From assembly GCA_937893205.1 (NCBI GenBank), contig CALBJU010000318.1, positions 1 through 6,423 of the forward strand: 6,423 nt of DNA, written 5' to 3'. The position numbers and the translations under genes were made by a program. The notes under the pieces were generated by a model. The model was not told the DNA's origin. It saw only the letters and a list, made by a program, of their open reading frames with translations, and made no database searches. Of the stretch, positions 1 through 6,187 are shown piece after piece (position 1 is the stretch's first letter; every line of letters starts with the position of its first letter). The DNA comes from an uncultured Bacteroidota bacterium (GTDB lineage: Bacteria > Bacteroidota > Rhodothermia > Rhodothermales > UBA10348).

Positions 1-685
1 AATAAATGGCCAGCGGCATAGCAATAAATCCGAGTCCGATTCCGAGGCCGACCAATCCCCCAAGAGTGTATATAATCGGGCTCCAGGATGGGCGTAGAGT
101 TCCCAGAGATTGCAGCGCGCTCCATACACCGTGGCGTAAATGCAGAATGAGAAGAAGCATGATGGAGGTATAGCCAAACGTATAGAATGCGCCCGCAAAT
201 CGCTCGCGAACCAGTCGAGCAAGGTCGCGCATTTCTTCCCCGCCAACAGAAGTCAGGTAGGCTTCGTCCCCATTGCCTGGCCCTCCAGGTCCATACTTGA
301 ACGAATAGAGGTGGAAAACGAGGAATCCCAGGAGGATCACACCGGTCAGGATCATGCTCCGTGAGCTCACCGACTGCCGGCTCGGAGCGCCAGCACTCTT
401 GTAGGTGTCATACCCAACTGGGCGGGCCCGGCGTTTTCTAAGCCAAATTTGCACGCCGACGGTAGCGTGAATAGCAAAAAAGAGAACGAGGCCTGCCTCG
501 ACAGCCCAGAGCAGGGGTCCGAGGCTGACCAGGAAGTGGGAGTATTCGTTATACGCTACATCGCCCGAGAACATGGCCAGATTGCCGATCATGTGCATCA
601 ACACAAAGCCAACGAGGGCCAGCCCGGTGAGACCGGTGAGCAATTTTTTTCCGATGGGGGAGCGCAAGGCGCTGGAAGTACTCAT
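1..685 (-). CDS. sdhC: Succinate dehydrogenase cytochrome b558 subunit (SdhC), C-terminus cut by window edge
   Basis: Membrane anchor of succinate dehydrogenase (complex II). In this family it binds two b-type hemes and carries electrons from the SdhA/SdhB head to menaquinone or quinone. The visible 228 residues start MSTSSALRSPIGKK and show about five hydrophobic segments (roughly 13-38, 58-80, 108-128, 167-187, 202-225), as in the Bacillus/Bacteroidota single-anchor type. H31 (in MHMIGN), H73, H125 and H182 or H185 sit in four of these helices and match the four axial heme ligands known for B. subtilis SdhC. A polar loop of about 38 residues (129-166) separates helices 3 and 4. The ATG at 685 is followed at once by the conserved S-x-IGKK start of the family; no clear Shine-Dalgarno sequence precedes it. 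It lies about 200 bases downstream of citrate synthase on the same strand. The reading frame is open to the left edge, so the gene is partial, and sdhA/sdhB are expected next. Confidence 0.93.
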   Translation of the reverse strand, partial: MSTSSALRSPIGKKLLTGLTGLALVGFVLMHMIGNLAMFSGDVAYNEYSHFLVSLGPLLWAVEAGLVLFFAIHATVGVQIWLRKRRARPVGYDTYKSAGAPSRQSVSSRSMILTGVILLGFLVFHLYSFKYGPGGPGNGDEAYLTSVGGEEMRDLARLVRERFAGAFYTFGYTSIMLLLILHLRHGVWSALQSLGTLRPSWSPIIYTLGGLVGLGIGLGFIAMPLAIY

Positions 686-710
686 ATCTGCGGCAGGAAC
701 CGGATTGATA

Positions 711-740
711 TATCTATCATCATGGCCAACTCGCCGTCAA
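711..740 (-). promoter_or_regulatory. Weak promoter-like pair before sdhC
   Basis: Read on the minus strand, TTGACG (740-735) and TAGATA (716-711) are separated by 18 bases and lie about 25 bases before the sdhC ATG. The -35 half is good; the -10 half matches the sigma-70 consensus at only three of six positions. It does not fit the Bacteroidota TTTG/TAnnTTTG pattern. It would give sdhC a short leader and its own transcription start after the citrate synthase hairpin. Tentative. Confidence 0.25.
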
Positions 741-845
741 CACCATCGGTAGTTGGGTGGTAAAATTGGACCGAACGCAAGGTACGTCCGAACAACTTCC
801 CACGCTTTAGAAGGAGCCCTTCGGCGGGTAATATTCAGAGAAAGT

Positions 846-865
846 GACTCGCCTGAAGGCGAGTC
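846..865 (-). terminator. Hairpin after citrate synthase, probable weak terminator
   Basis: A perfect 8-bp inverted repeat, GACTCGCC and GGCGAGTC, encloses a 4-base loop (TTCA on the minus strand). It starts 24 bases after the citrate synthase stop codon (892-890). On the minus strand it is followed by ACTTTCTCT, which is pyrimidine-rich but not a clean U-tract. It may stop transcription weakly, protect the 3' end of the citrate synthase mRNA, or allow partial read-through into sdhC. Confidence 0.55.
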
Positions 866-889
866 GCCAGAGCACGTCTTGTCGCCGAA

Positions 890-2032
890 TCAGCCTCGGC
901 CCGTCGACTTGCCCGTCGGCCCCGAATAGGCTGCGCGAGGGCGGATAAGTCGGTTGTCCACCCATTGTTCGAGTAGATGCGCGGTCCACCCGGTAATCCG
1001 CGAGAGTGCGAAGATGGGGGTGAACAGATCTGTCGGAATTTCCAGCGTTCCATACACAGAAGCGGAAAAGAAATCGACGTTAGGGTACAGGCCTTTTTCC
1101 TTTTCGACCGTCTCCATGATTACGATGCTCATGTCGTACCACTTGCGGCTGCCTCGCTCCGACGAAAGGGCATCTGTCATCTCCCGCAGAATCGCTGCAC
1201 GCGGATCAAGCGTCTTGTACACCCTGTGTCCGAATCCCATGATCCGTTCCTTATTTCGAAGCTTTTCGAGAACCCACTGCGCCGGATCCGACCCTGACCG
1301 ATCGATTTCGGCAAGCATTTCCATGACTTTAATGTTGGCTCCACCGTGCAAGGGACCCTTGAGCGCTCCAATTGCCCCGGAGATAGCCGAGTAGACATCT
1401 GAAAGCGTCGCTCCAATTACCCGTGCCGCGAAGGTGGACGCATTGAGTCCATGTTCGGCATGGAGCACCAGGCACGCATCGAAAGTTCGCTCGGCGGCTT
1501 CTCCCGGCTCTTCACCATGCAGCATGTACAGGAAATTCGCTGCGGTCGATCGGTCCCTCAGAGGGTGAAGGGGCTCCAGGCCTCGACGCCTCCTGTCGAA
1601 AGCCGTCAATATGGTCGGAATTCGAGCGGTCAGGCGGATTGCTTTCTGGTAGTTAGCCGCCGGAGACATGTCATCGGCCTGCGAATCAAACAGCGCGAGA
1701 GCGGAGACCGCGGTTCGCAGGACCGCCATGGGATTGGCGTCTTCCGGGGTCATGGCCAGAACATCGTGAACCATGGGAGGCAGTATGCGCTCTGCCGCCA
1801 GGGCGCGATTCAGTTGTGACAACTCCTCTCGATTTGGTAACTCTTTGTTCCACAACAGGTAAGAGACCTCTTCAAACGTGCAGTTTCGAGCCAGGTCCTC
1901 AATTTCGTATCCCCTGTAGACCAGCTTTCCCTTCTGACCGTCAATGTCGCAAATCTCTGTGCCGAGCGCGACTACTCCTTCAAGACCCGCTCCGGCGGGA
2001 GGAGTATCCGGTTTGCTGTTGCTTTCGCTCAT
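890..2032 (-). CDS. gltA: Citrate synthase
   Basis: Condenses acetyl-CoA with oxaloacetate to citrate, the entry step of the TCA cycle, in the cytoplasm. The 380 residues are the usual length of the short dimeric citrate synthases of Gram-positive bacteria and archaea, rather than the roughly 430-residue E. coli type. Family landmarks are all present: N-terminal GLEGVVALGTEICDIDG and LVYRGYEIEDLA (about 17-48), the substrate-binding block AEHGLNAST (192-200), catalytic H229 in GPLHGGAN, catalytic H269 in MGFGHRVYK followed by DPRA, and catalytic D320 in NVDFFSASVY. R345 in the ALSRITGW segment and the final DNRLIRP (360-366) are further active-site positions. The ATG at 2032 gives a polar 16-residue lead before the conserved fold; no strong Shine-Dalgarno sequence is visible. 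The same fold also covers 2-methylcitrate synthases, but the neighbour sdhC and the lack of prpB/prpD in view favour citrate synthase. It is transcribed divergently from the RNase E/G gene. Confidence 0.96.
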   Translation of the reverse strand: MSESNSKPDTPPAGAGLEGVVALGTEICDIDGQKGKLVYRGYEIEDLARNCTFEEVSYLLWNKELPNREELSQLNRALAAERILPPMVHDVLAMTPEDANPMAVLRTAVSALALFDSQADDMSPAANYQKAIRLTARIPTILTAFDRRRRGLEPLHPLRDRSTAANFLYMLHGEEPGEAAERTFDACLVLHAEHGLNASTFAARVIGATLSDVYSAISGAIGALKGPLHGGANIKVMEMLAEIDRSGSDPAQWVLEKLRNKERIMGFGHRVYKTLDPRAAILREMTDALSSERGSRKWYDMSIVIMETVEKEKGLYPNVDFFSASVYGTLEIPTDLFTPIFALSRITGWTAHLLEQWVDNRLIRPRAAYSGPTGKSTGRG

Positions 2033-2163
2033 GACAAGGATTTAAGTGACTGATCTTATTGGCCGATTTTACTTTTGATCGACCGTGGTAACACCGGACA
2101 AAGTAGGGGTTTACACGGGATCATTTCGTACTCTCAGGTGATTTAAAGATTCGAATTTGAAAT

Positions 2164-2191
2164 CCGGTGACCGAACAATTTGGTGCACCGG
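2164..2191. repeat. Long bulged hairpin (inverted repeat) upstream of the RNase E/G gene
   Basis: CCGGTG (2164-2169) pairs with CACCGG (2186-2191), and ACCGAA (2170-2175) pairs with TTTGGT (2179-2184) through one G-U wobble. This gives a 12-bp stem with a single bulged G (2185) and a 3-base loop CAA. No U-run follows on either strand, so it is not a plain terminator. It could be part of a structured RNA or leader, or a DNA site for a dimeric regulator of the divergent genes. Confidence 0.6.
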
Positions 2192-2300
2192 CAAAATCTC
2201 CCGTCCGCTATTTCTGCTTATCTCTTGTTGATGAAAAGCACACGGCTTCAGCAATCCTCTCGCGGAACGATTAATCTCGTTTCCATGCTTTACACCCTTG

Positions 2301-2323
2301 AAAGCGTTCTTGAACGCTTTTTT
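2301..2323 (+). terminator. Intrinsic (rho-independent) terminator ahead of the RNase E/G gene
   Basis: AAAGCGTT (2301-2308) and AACGCTTT (2313-2320) form a perfect 8-bp stem around a CTTG loop. The 3' arm runs directly into six consecutive T (2318-2323). This is a well-formed plus-strand terminator, yet no plus-strand gene precedes it in the window: citrate synthase upstream is on the other strand. It must end an unannotated plus-strand transcript beginning between about 2033 and 2300, or act as an attenuator in a very long leader of the RNase gene. Confidence 0.7.
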
Positions 2324-2420
2324 ATGTGGATGAACGCTGCCGTCGAAAATGAAATGTTGTTCAGGACGGAGTTACCCAGACGCTCAGATACCACCAGACT
2401 CGGTGTCATCCGGACGTCTA

Positions 2421-2451
2421 TTTGCTACACTCACTTTTCCAAGTATTTCAG
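2421..2451 (+). promoter_or_regulatory. Candidate Bacteroidota-type promoter for the RNase E/G gene
   Basis: TTTG (2421-2424) is followed after exactly 19 bases by TATTTCAG (2444-2451). The Bacteroidota housekeeping promoter is TTTG, about 19 bases, TAnnTTTG. The upstream element and spacing fit; the downstream element differs at two positions. It lies downstream of the terminator at 2301-2323, so it would give the RNase gene its own transcript with a leader of roughly 165 bases. Tentative. Confidence 0.35.
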
Positions 2452-2478
2452 GACGGTCGCTCAGACTTCGGCGCCGTC
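2452..2478 (+). other. Hairpin in the probable RNase E/G mRNA leader
   Basis: GACGG (2452-2456) pairs with CCGTC (2474-2478). CGC (2458-2460) pairs with GCG (2471-2473), leaving one bulged T and a loop of ten bases. It would lie at the very 5' end of an mRNA started from the candidate promoter just upstream. A 5'-end stem could shield the transcript from the 5'-monophosphate-dependent enzyme it encodes; that role is inference. Confidence 0.35.
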
Positions 2479-2625
2479 GGTGAGGAATTATTGGGGCGAT
2501 TTATTTGCAGGCAAGGATTCTTTCAGCCTGACAGCCATTTATGATACTGGCCCCCCAACCGATCAACCATCATCCTCCCGAAACGGACGTCTTCTGGACG
2601 ATTTCTTCCTGTACGACAATCGTAT

Positions 2626-5208
2626 ATGTCGAAAGAAATCATTGTTAACCAGGGAAAACAGACTCACATTGCCATCGTCGATAACGGCGAGCTTACAGAG
2701 CTGTTTATTGAAAATCAAGACCACGAACGCACGATAGGAAACATCTTCCTAGGGCGGGTACGGCGAATAATGCCGAGTATCCAGGCTGCGTTTGTAGATA
2801 TCGGACAGAAGCAGGATGCTTTTCTGCACTTTTCCGATCTAATCGAAAATGTTGAATCGTGGATCGGGTACGCCAAGGAAAATGTACCTGTCATCGGAAA
2901 GTTCGAAGGTGACTACACGACCCGGCCCGCGGGAAAGAAGCGGCGGCATCCAAGTGGCCAGAACGACCGCAGAGGACGCAATTCCGGAAGCGGCTCTGAC
3001 CAACACCGCCACGTAGCCGACGAAAACTCCAAGGATCGTCGCAAATCTGCCCAGAAGCGTCAGCACTCTAGCCACGAAGGCCGGGGCAGGAGCGATGATC
3101 GAGATTCAGCTCCACAGATCGATCCAGTGAAAATCCTGAAGAAGGATCAGCTGATTCTCGTTAAGATCAGCAAGGAACCCATTGCCAACAAAGGCAGTCG
3201 TGTTTCGACGGACATCTCTCTCGCAGGGCGTTTTCTGGTGCTGGTCCCGATGGCCAACTACGTTGCCGTTTCCAAAAAAATTCTGTCTTTCAAGGAGCGT
3301 CGAAGACTCCGAGCATTGGCGCGCAGTTTGCTGCCCGAGGGCTTTGGTGTGATTGTGAGGACGGTCGCAGATGGTCGCAGTGCAAAGGCCCTGGATACCG
3401 ATCTGAATCTGCTCATCAGCAAGTGGAAAAATCTCGAATCGCGATTAAAGGGCAGGCCGTCGCCGCCACTGGTCGTCCATGAAGACGTGAACATGGTGTC
3501 ATCTATCATGCGAGACCTCTTCACGGAAGACTATGATCGCATCTTGATCGACGATCAAAAGCTTTACAGAAATATCAAGGGGTACGTTCAAGCGATCGCG
3601 CCCGACATGGTTCAAGACGTTCAGCTACAGTCTTCTGACGTTCCTGTTTTTGAAGAGGCAGGCATCGCACAAGCCGTTGAAGAAGCGTTTCAAAGCCGCG
3701 TAAACCTCCCATCTGGTGGATATCTGTTTCTCGAGCAGACGGAAGCCATGCACGTCATCGATGTGAACTCTGGTCGGGCAGGACGTGGGCTCTCGCAGGA
3801 AGAAAGTTCGTTGAGGGTGAACCTTGAAGCCGCCCGAATATTGGGTAAGCAGATTCGGCTTCGAGATCTGGGTGGCATCATCGTGGTCGATTTCATTGAC
3901 ATGCGCGATGAGCGAAATCGAAGGAAAGTATTCGACGCGTTGCGAAGAGAATTTTACAGTGATCGCGCCGTAACCAAAATCCTGCCAATGACCGATTTTG
4001 GCCTGATTCAGATCACAAGACAGCGATTACGACCAAGTATTACCAAGACGTTTTCTCTGACGGAAGAGCTGGAGAGCGCGGCATCTTCGAGTGAGCGTAG
4101 CAAATCCGGATACTCTGCGCGCGGATCCGTTCCGATGAATCCCAAAGACTTGGTTTCAAAGATTGACGGGTGGATTACCAATTTCAAAAAATCAGGTCGC
4201 TCCGGAAAGGTCAAGCTTCGTGTGCATCCATTTACGGCTTCATACCTCCAAAGTGGATTTCCGAGTCAAGCTCTTCGTTGGTACGTCCGCTTTGGTGTGC
4301 GATTAAAAGTCGAATCTGATCCCAAGGTTGATCCGATGACCTTTCGGATGTTTGATGGAAAATCCTCGACAGAGATCACAAGGCTCCCCAGAAGGCCTGC
4401 CAAGGATTCCAAATCTGAGGGAGGTCGATCCAGGGATGGACGCAGCAAGGGCCGAGGAGATAGCCGGAGTGAAGGCAGAGGTGACGATCGTAAACGGCGT
4501 TCTTCAACGAGCTCCACCAGGCGCGGGGATGGAGACTCCAAGGGTGGACGAGGAAAGTCAGATTCGCGCGGTGAACGGGGGCCCAGTTCCCAGGAAAGTC
4601 GAAGAGGCTCTTCAAGGTCCAGTCAACGGGATGAAGGTTCGGGACGGGCAAATCGTTCTCAGGGAGGACGAAAGTCGGAATCCAGAGAAGCGCCCTCGAG
4701 GGCCGATAGTAAGAAATCAGGAAGCCAGGATCGAGGTCGAAGCGCTCGGTCGAGCTCTGATTCTCGCACTGAAGCAACAAAACAATCTTCTCGAGCGCGG
4801 CCTACTCGATCGAAGGAGAAAAAGGAGGACTTGAAGGCTCCAAAGAGATTTGATGAGAGAGGCGAAGAATTACCGGTAGATGACTCGCCGACACCGAGGA
4901 AACCGTCGCCCAAGAAGCCAGCGGCCAAGAAGCCAGCGGCCAAGAAGCCAGCGGCCAAAAAGCCAGCGGCGAAGAGGGCAGCTGCCAAGTCGACTCCTTC
5001 CACGGTAAAAGAGGGGGACGATGCTTCTCGCTCCTCGAGCTCTACGCCTGAGCCCAGCGCTCCAAAGGCGCGAAAAACCTCTCCCAAAAAGCAAGAGAAG
5101 GCGATCGAGAAGACAATCGAGAAGAAATCGGGCGGAAATCGATTTCAGAGACTCGATTTCCGAGTTGAAAAGGGATCAGACGATAGCTCGGATTCGGAAA
5201 CAGAGTAG
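2626..5208 (+). CDS. Ribonuclease E/G family endoribonuclease with S1 insertion and long basic tail
   Basis: Single-strand-specific endoribonuclease for mRNA decay and rRNA/tRNA processing, likely cytoplasmic; 860 residues. Domains in order: S1 RNA-binding domain (about 35-205), 5'-sensor region (about 205-285), RNase H-like and DNase I-like catalytic core (about 285-475), small domain (about 508-577), disordered tail (about 589-860). Mg ligands D379 (IDVNS) and D422 (VDFIDM), plus N381, match E. coli RNase E D303, D346 and N305. Sensor R245-T246 match R169-T170, and RNA-binding F56, F66 and K189 match F57, F67 and K112. The S1 domain carries about 78 extra residues, mostly Arg/His/Ser/Asp-rich (about 97-162). 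The CPxC zinc-link after QRLRPS is absent. The tail is Arg/Ser/Gly/Lys-rich, has KKPAA repeats and ends acidic. The ATG at 2626 gives the usual family N-terminus (KEIIVNQGKQTHIAIVDNGE). Whether it is nearer RNase E or RNase G in function is not decidable here; Bacteroidota homologues are often named rng. Confidence 0.93.
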   Translation: MSKEIIVNQGKQTHIAIVDNGELTELFIENQDHERTIGNIFLGRVRRIMPSIQAAFVDIGQKQDAFLHFSDLIENVESWIGYAKENVPVIGKFEGDYTTRPAGKKRRHPSGQNDRRGRNSGSGSDQHRHVADENSKDRRKSAQKRQHSSHEGRGRSDDRDSAPQIDPVKILKKDQLILVKISKEPIANKGSRVSTDISLAGRFLVLVPMANYVAVSKKILSFKERRRLRALARSLLPEGFGVIVRTVADGRSAKALDTDLNLLISKWKNLESRLKGRPSPPLVVHEDVNMVSSIMRDLFTEDYDRILIDDQKLYRNIKGYVQAIAPDMVQDVQLQSSDVPVFEEAGIAQAVEEAFQSRVNLPSGGYLFLEQTEAMHVIDVNSGRAGRGLSQEESSLRVNLEAARILGKQIRLRDLGGIIVVDFIDMRDERNRRKVFDALRREFYSDRAVTKILPMTDFGLIQITRQRLRPSITKTFSLTEELESAASSSERSKSGYSARGSVPMNPKDLVSKIDGWITNFKKSGRSGKVKLRVHPFTASYLQSGFPSQALRWYVRFGVRLKVESDPKVDPMTFRMFDGKSSTEITRLPRRPAKDSKSEGGRSRDGRSKGRGDSRSEGRGDDRKRRSSTSSTRRGDGDSKGGRGKSDSRGERGPSSQESRRGSSRSSQRDEGSGRANRSQGGRKSESREAPSRADSKKSGSQDRGRSARSSSDSRTEATKQSSRARPTRSKEKKEDLKAPKRFDERGEELPVDDSPTPRKPSPKKPAAKKPAAKKPAAKKPAAKRAAAKSTPSTVKEGDDASRSSSSTPEPSAPKARKTSPKKQEKAIEKTIEKKSGGNRFQRLDFRVEKGSDDSSDSETE
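4912..4986 (+). repeat. 15-bp in-frame tandem repeat (KKPAA) in the RNase tail
   Basis: The unit AAGAAGCCAGCGGCC occurs three times identically (4912-4956), then once with two differences (4957-4971) and once strongly diverged (4972-4986, coding KRAAA). It encodes KKPAA repeats at residues about 763-787, resembling the C-terminal tails of histone H1-like and other DNA- or RNA-coating proteins. Identity at the DNA level, including third positions, suggests recent expansion by slippage or unequal recombination; the copy number may vary between strains. Confidence 0.9.
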
Positions 5209-5215
5209 CCGAAAG

Positions 5216-5272
5216 TACAGCAATGGGTTACGCTCAATGGCCTGTTGGGGGTGTAACTCGAGCTGTATTTTT
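5216..5272 (+). terminator. Possible terminator after the RNase E/G gene
   Basis: TACAGC (5216-5221) pairs with GCTGTA (5262-5267), directly followed by five T (5268-5272). Inside it GTTAC (5227-5231) pairs with GTAAC (5253-5257). The loop between is long, so the structure is imperfect, but its position, eight bases after the stop codon, and the U-run fit a terminator. Confidence 0.4.
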
Positions 5273-5372
5273 GTAATTCATCGCTGCGCGTCCCCCGTCT
5301 CGCCGAACAATCATATTGAATTCGGTACCCGCGTGTTCAGATTGTACTAATAGACTCCAGTCGGCCAATAAA

Positions 5373-6107
5373 ATGAAGATTATTGTCTTTGTAGTCGCTT
5401 CTGTCCTGTTTGCGGGGACGTCTTCTGCACAAATTAATTACGGCGCGGCTCGCGCACCGACCACTACGGTTGGTATCTCGTACTCAATGATTGATTTCGC
5501 CTTCGTGCGCGATGAAGCCATGGATGCGAGTTTTTCTTTTGAAGACCCCGCGTACGGGATTTTTTACAGTCGGCCCGGTTTTGCCGTCTCTATAATGAGA
5601 GGGTCGTCGAGCGTTGGAGACGACGAGGATCTGATACTCCTGGACGGAGCAATTGCCGGTTGGGTCAGCATCCGGCCATTCAAAGATCTTCAGGATAAAT
5701 CACTGGATATTTTCTTCCCGATAGGAATCAGCAGTGATTACCGGAAAATGACGAAGAAGGGCGGACCCACCGATGCCGATGTTTTCGAAGTAACTGTTCT
5801 GGCTATCGGAGCAGGAATGGGAATAGCAACGGGAATAGGGGGCAGTGATCTATTGATACGGGCGATGCCGTCTTACGGCGTCGCATCGAGATCATTTGGT
5901 AACGATACGGGCACATCTGCAATACTTATCGCCGATGTTGAATGGGCTTCTGGCCTCATAAACGATCGATTTGGAGTGTTCTTCTCCTATGGCTACCGTT
6001 GGCAGAAGTGGACATTGAGCGCGTCGATACTTCGGGGTGCTGGGGAAGGAGGTGATTTCAAGTATGAAGGCTCTCATCACTCATTTAAAGTCGGCATCAC
6101 CTTCTGA
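5373..6107 (+). CDS. Exported beta-barrel-like outer-membrane protein, function unknown
   Basis: I do not recognise a named family. From the ATG at 5373 the product is 244 residues and opens with a clear Sec signal peptide: MK, a hydrophobic stretch IIVFVVASVLFAG, then TSSA with probable cleavage after A19 before QINYG. No lipobox cysteine is present. The mature part is built of short amphipathic stretches with alternating hydrophobic and polar residues, rich in Gly, Ser and aromatics, such as TTTVGISYSMIDFAFV, GVFFSYGYRWQKWTLSASI and the last strand SFKVGITF. The terminal phenylalanine is the usual C-terminal signal of BAM-assembled outer-membrane proteins. I estimate 8-10 strands. An in-frame TTG at 5316 would add 19 residues before the signal peptide and is unlikely to be the start. 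The gene lies 164 bases after the RNase gene, whose possible terminator falls between them, so the two are probably not co-transcribed. Confidence 0.75.
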   Translation: MKIIVFVVASVLFAGTSSAQINYGAARAPTTTVGISYSMIDFAFVRDEAMDASFSFEDPAYGIFYSRPGFAVSIMRGSSSVGDDEDLILLDGAIAGWVSIRPFKDLQDKSLDIFFPIGISSDYRKMTKKGGPTDADVFEVTVLAIGAGMGIATGIGGSDLLIRAMPSYGVASRSFGNDTGTSAILIADVEWASGLINDRFGVFFSYGYRWQKWTLSASILRGAGEGGDFKYEGSHHSFKVGITF

Positions 6108-6129
6108 CCGAAGGGGAGAAAGCGATACT

Positions 6130-6159
6130 GCCCAGTTTTGGACGGGCCCGATTTTCTTT
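6130..6159 (+). terminator. Possible weak terminator after the beta-barrel gene
   Basis: GCCC (6130-6133) can pair with GGGC (6144-6147) around a 10-base loop, followed after CCGA by TTTTCTTT (6152-6159). The stem is only four base pairs, but GC-rich. It begins 22 bases after the stop codon. Low certainty. Confidence 0.3.
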
Positions 6160-6187
6160 CCCCTGGCCAGCGGTGTATTTTCCTGAT

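Larger units (their letters stand above)
2033..2625. other. Non-coding divergent intergenic region of about 590 bases
   Basis: This stretch lies between the divergent start codons of citrate synthase and the RNase E/G gene. I see no convincing gene in it on either strand. A plus-strand frame is open from a TTG at 2180, but it has no recognisable domain, odd composition and runs into the RNase gene out of frame. The region holds a long bulged hairpin (2164-2191), an intrinsic terminator (2301-2323), a promoter-like pair (2421-2451) and a second hairpin (2452-2478). An imperfect AT-rich palindrome around ATTCGAAT (2149-2156) lies just before the first hairpin. No promoter for citrate synthase could be identified with confidence. 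The region may encode a small RNA, a long regulatory leader for the RNase, or both. Confidence 0.7.

Noticed and set aside
140..763. Two plus-strand open frames opposite sdhC
   Set aside because: They lie opposite a clear membrane protein with conserved heme-ligand histidines on the minus strand and have no recognisable content.
810..822. Small hairpin GAAGG-AGC-CCTTC between citrate synthase and sdhC
   Set aside because: A five-base-pair stem with a three-base loop and no U-run is within chance expectation.
954..1394. Plus-strand open frames opposite citrate synthase
   Set aside because: The minus-strand frame encodes a full citrate synthase with all catalytic residues; these are shadows of it.
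2140..2165. T-loop-like TTCGAAT as a sign of a tRNA gene
   Set aside because: The flanking bases do not form a five-base-pair stem, and no acceptor or anticodon arm can be built around it.
2180..2737. Plus-strand open frame of 185 codons before and overlapping the RNase gene
   Set aside because: It starts at a TTG inside the 2164-2191 hairpin, reads through the intrinsic terminator, overlaps the RNase start out of frame, and shows no recognisable domain or natural protein composition.
4352..4834. Plus-strand open frame of 160 codons within the RNase tail
   Set aside because: It is an out-of-frame reading of Arg/Gly-rich coding sequence and has no independent support.
4912..4986. Short direct repeats as a possible CRISPR array
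   Set aside because: The repeats are contiguous 15-bp units without spacers, in frame within a coding region.
4659..5087. Minus-strand open frame with AAGFL repeats opposite the RNase tail
   Set aside because: It is the antisense reading of the 15-bp repeat and of a low-complexity coding region poor in stop codons; the plus-strand frame continues a genuine RNase E/G domain.
5316..5372. TTG start giving the beta-barrel protein 19 more N-terminal residues
   Set aside because: It would place a polar, cysteine-containing segment in front of a well-formed signal peptide; the ATG at 5373 starts exactly at the usual MK of such a peptide.
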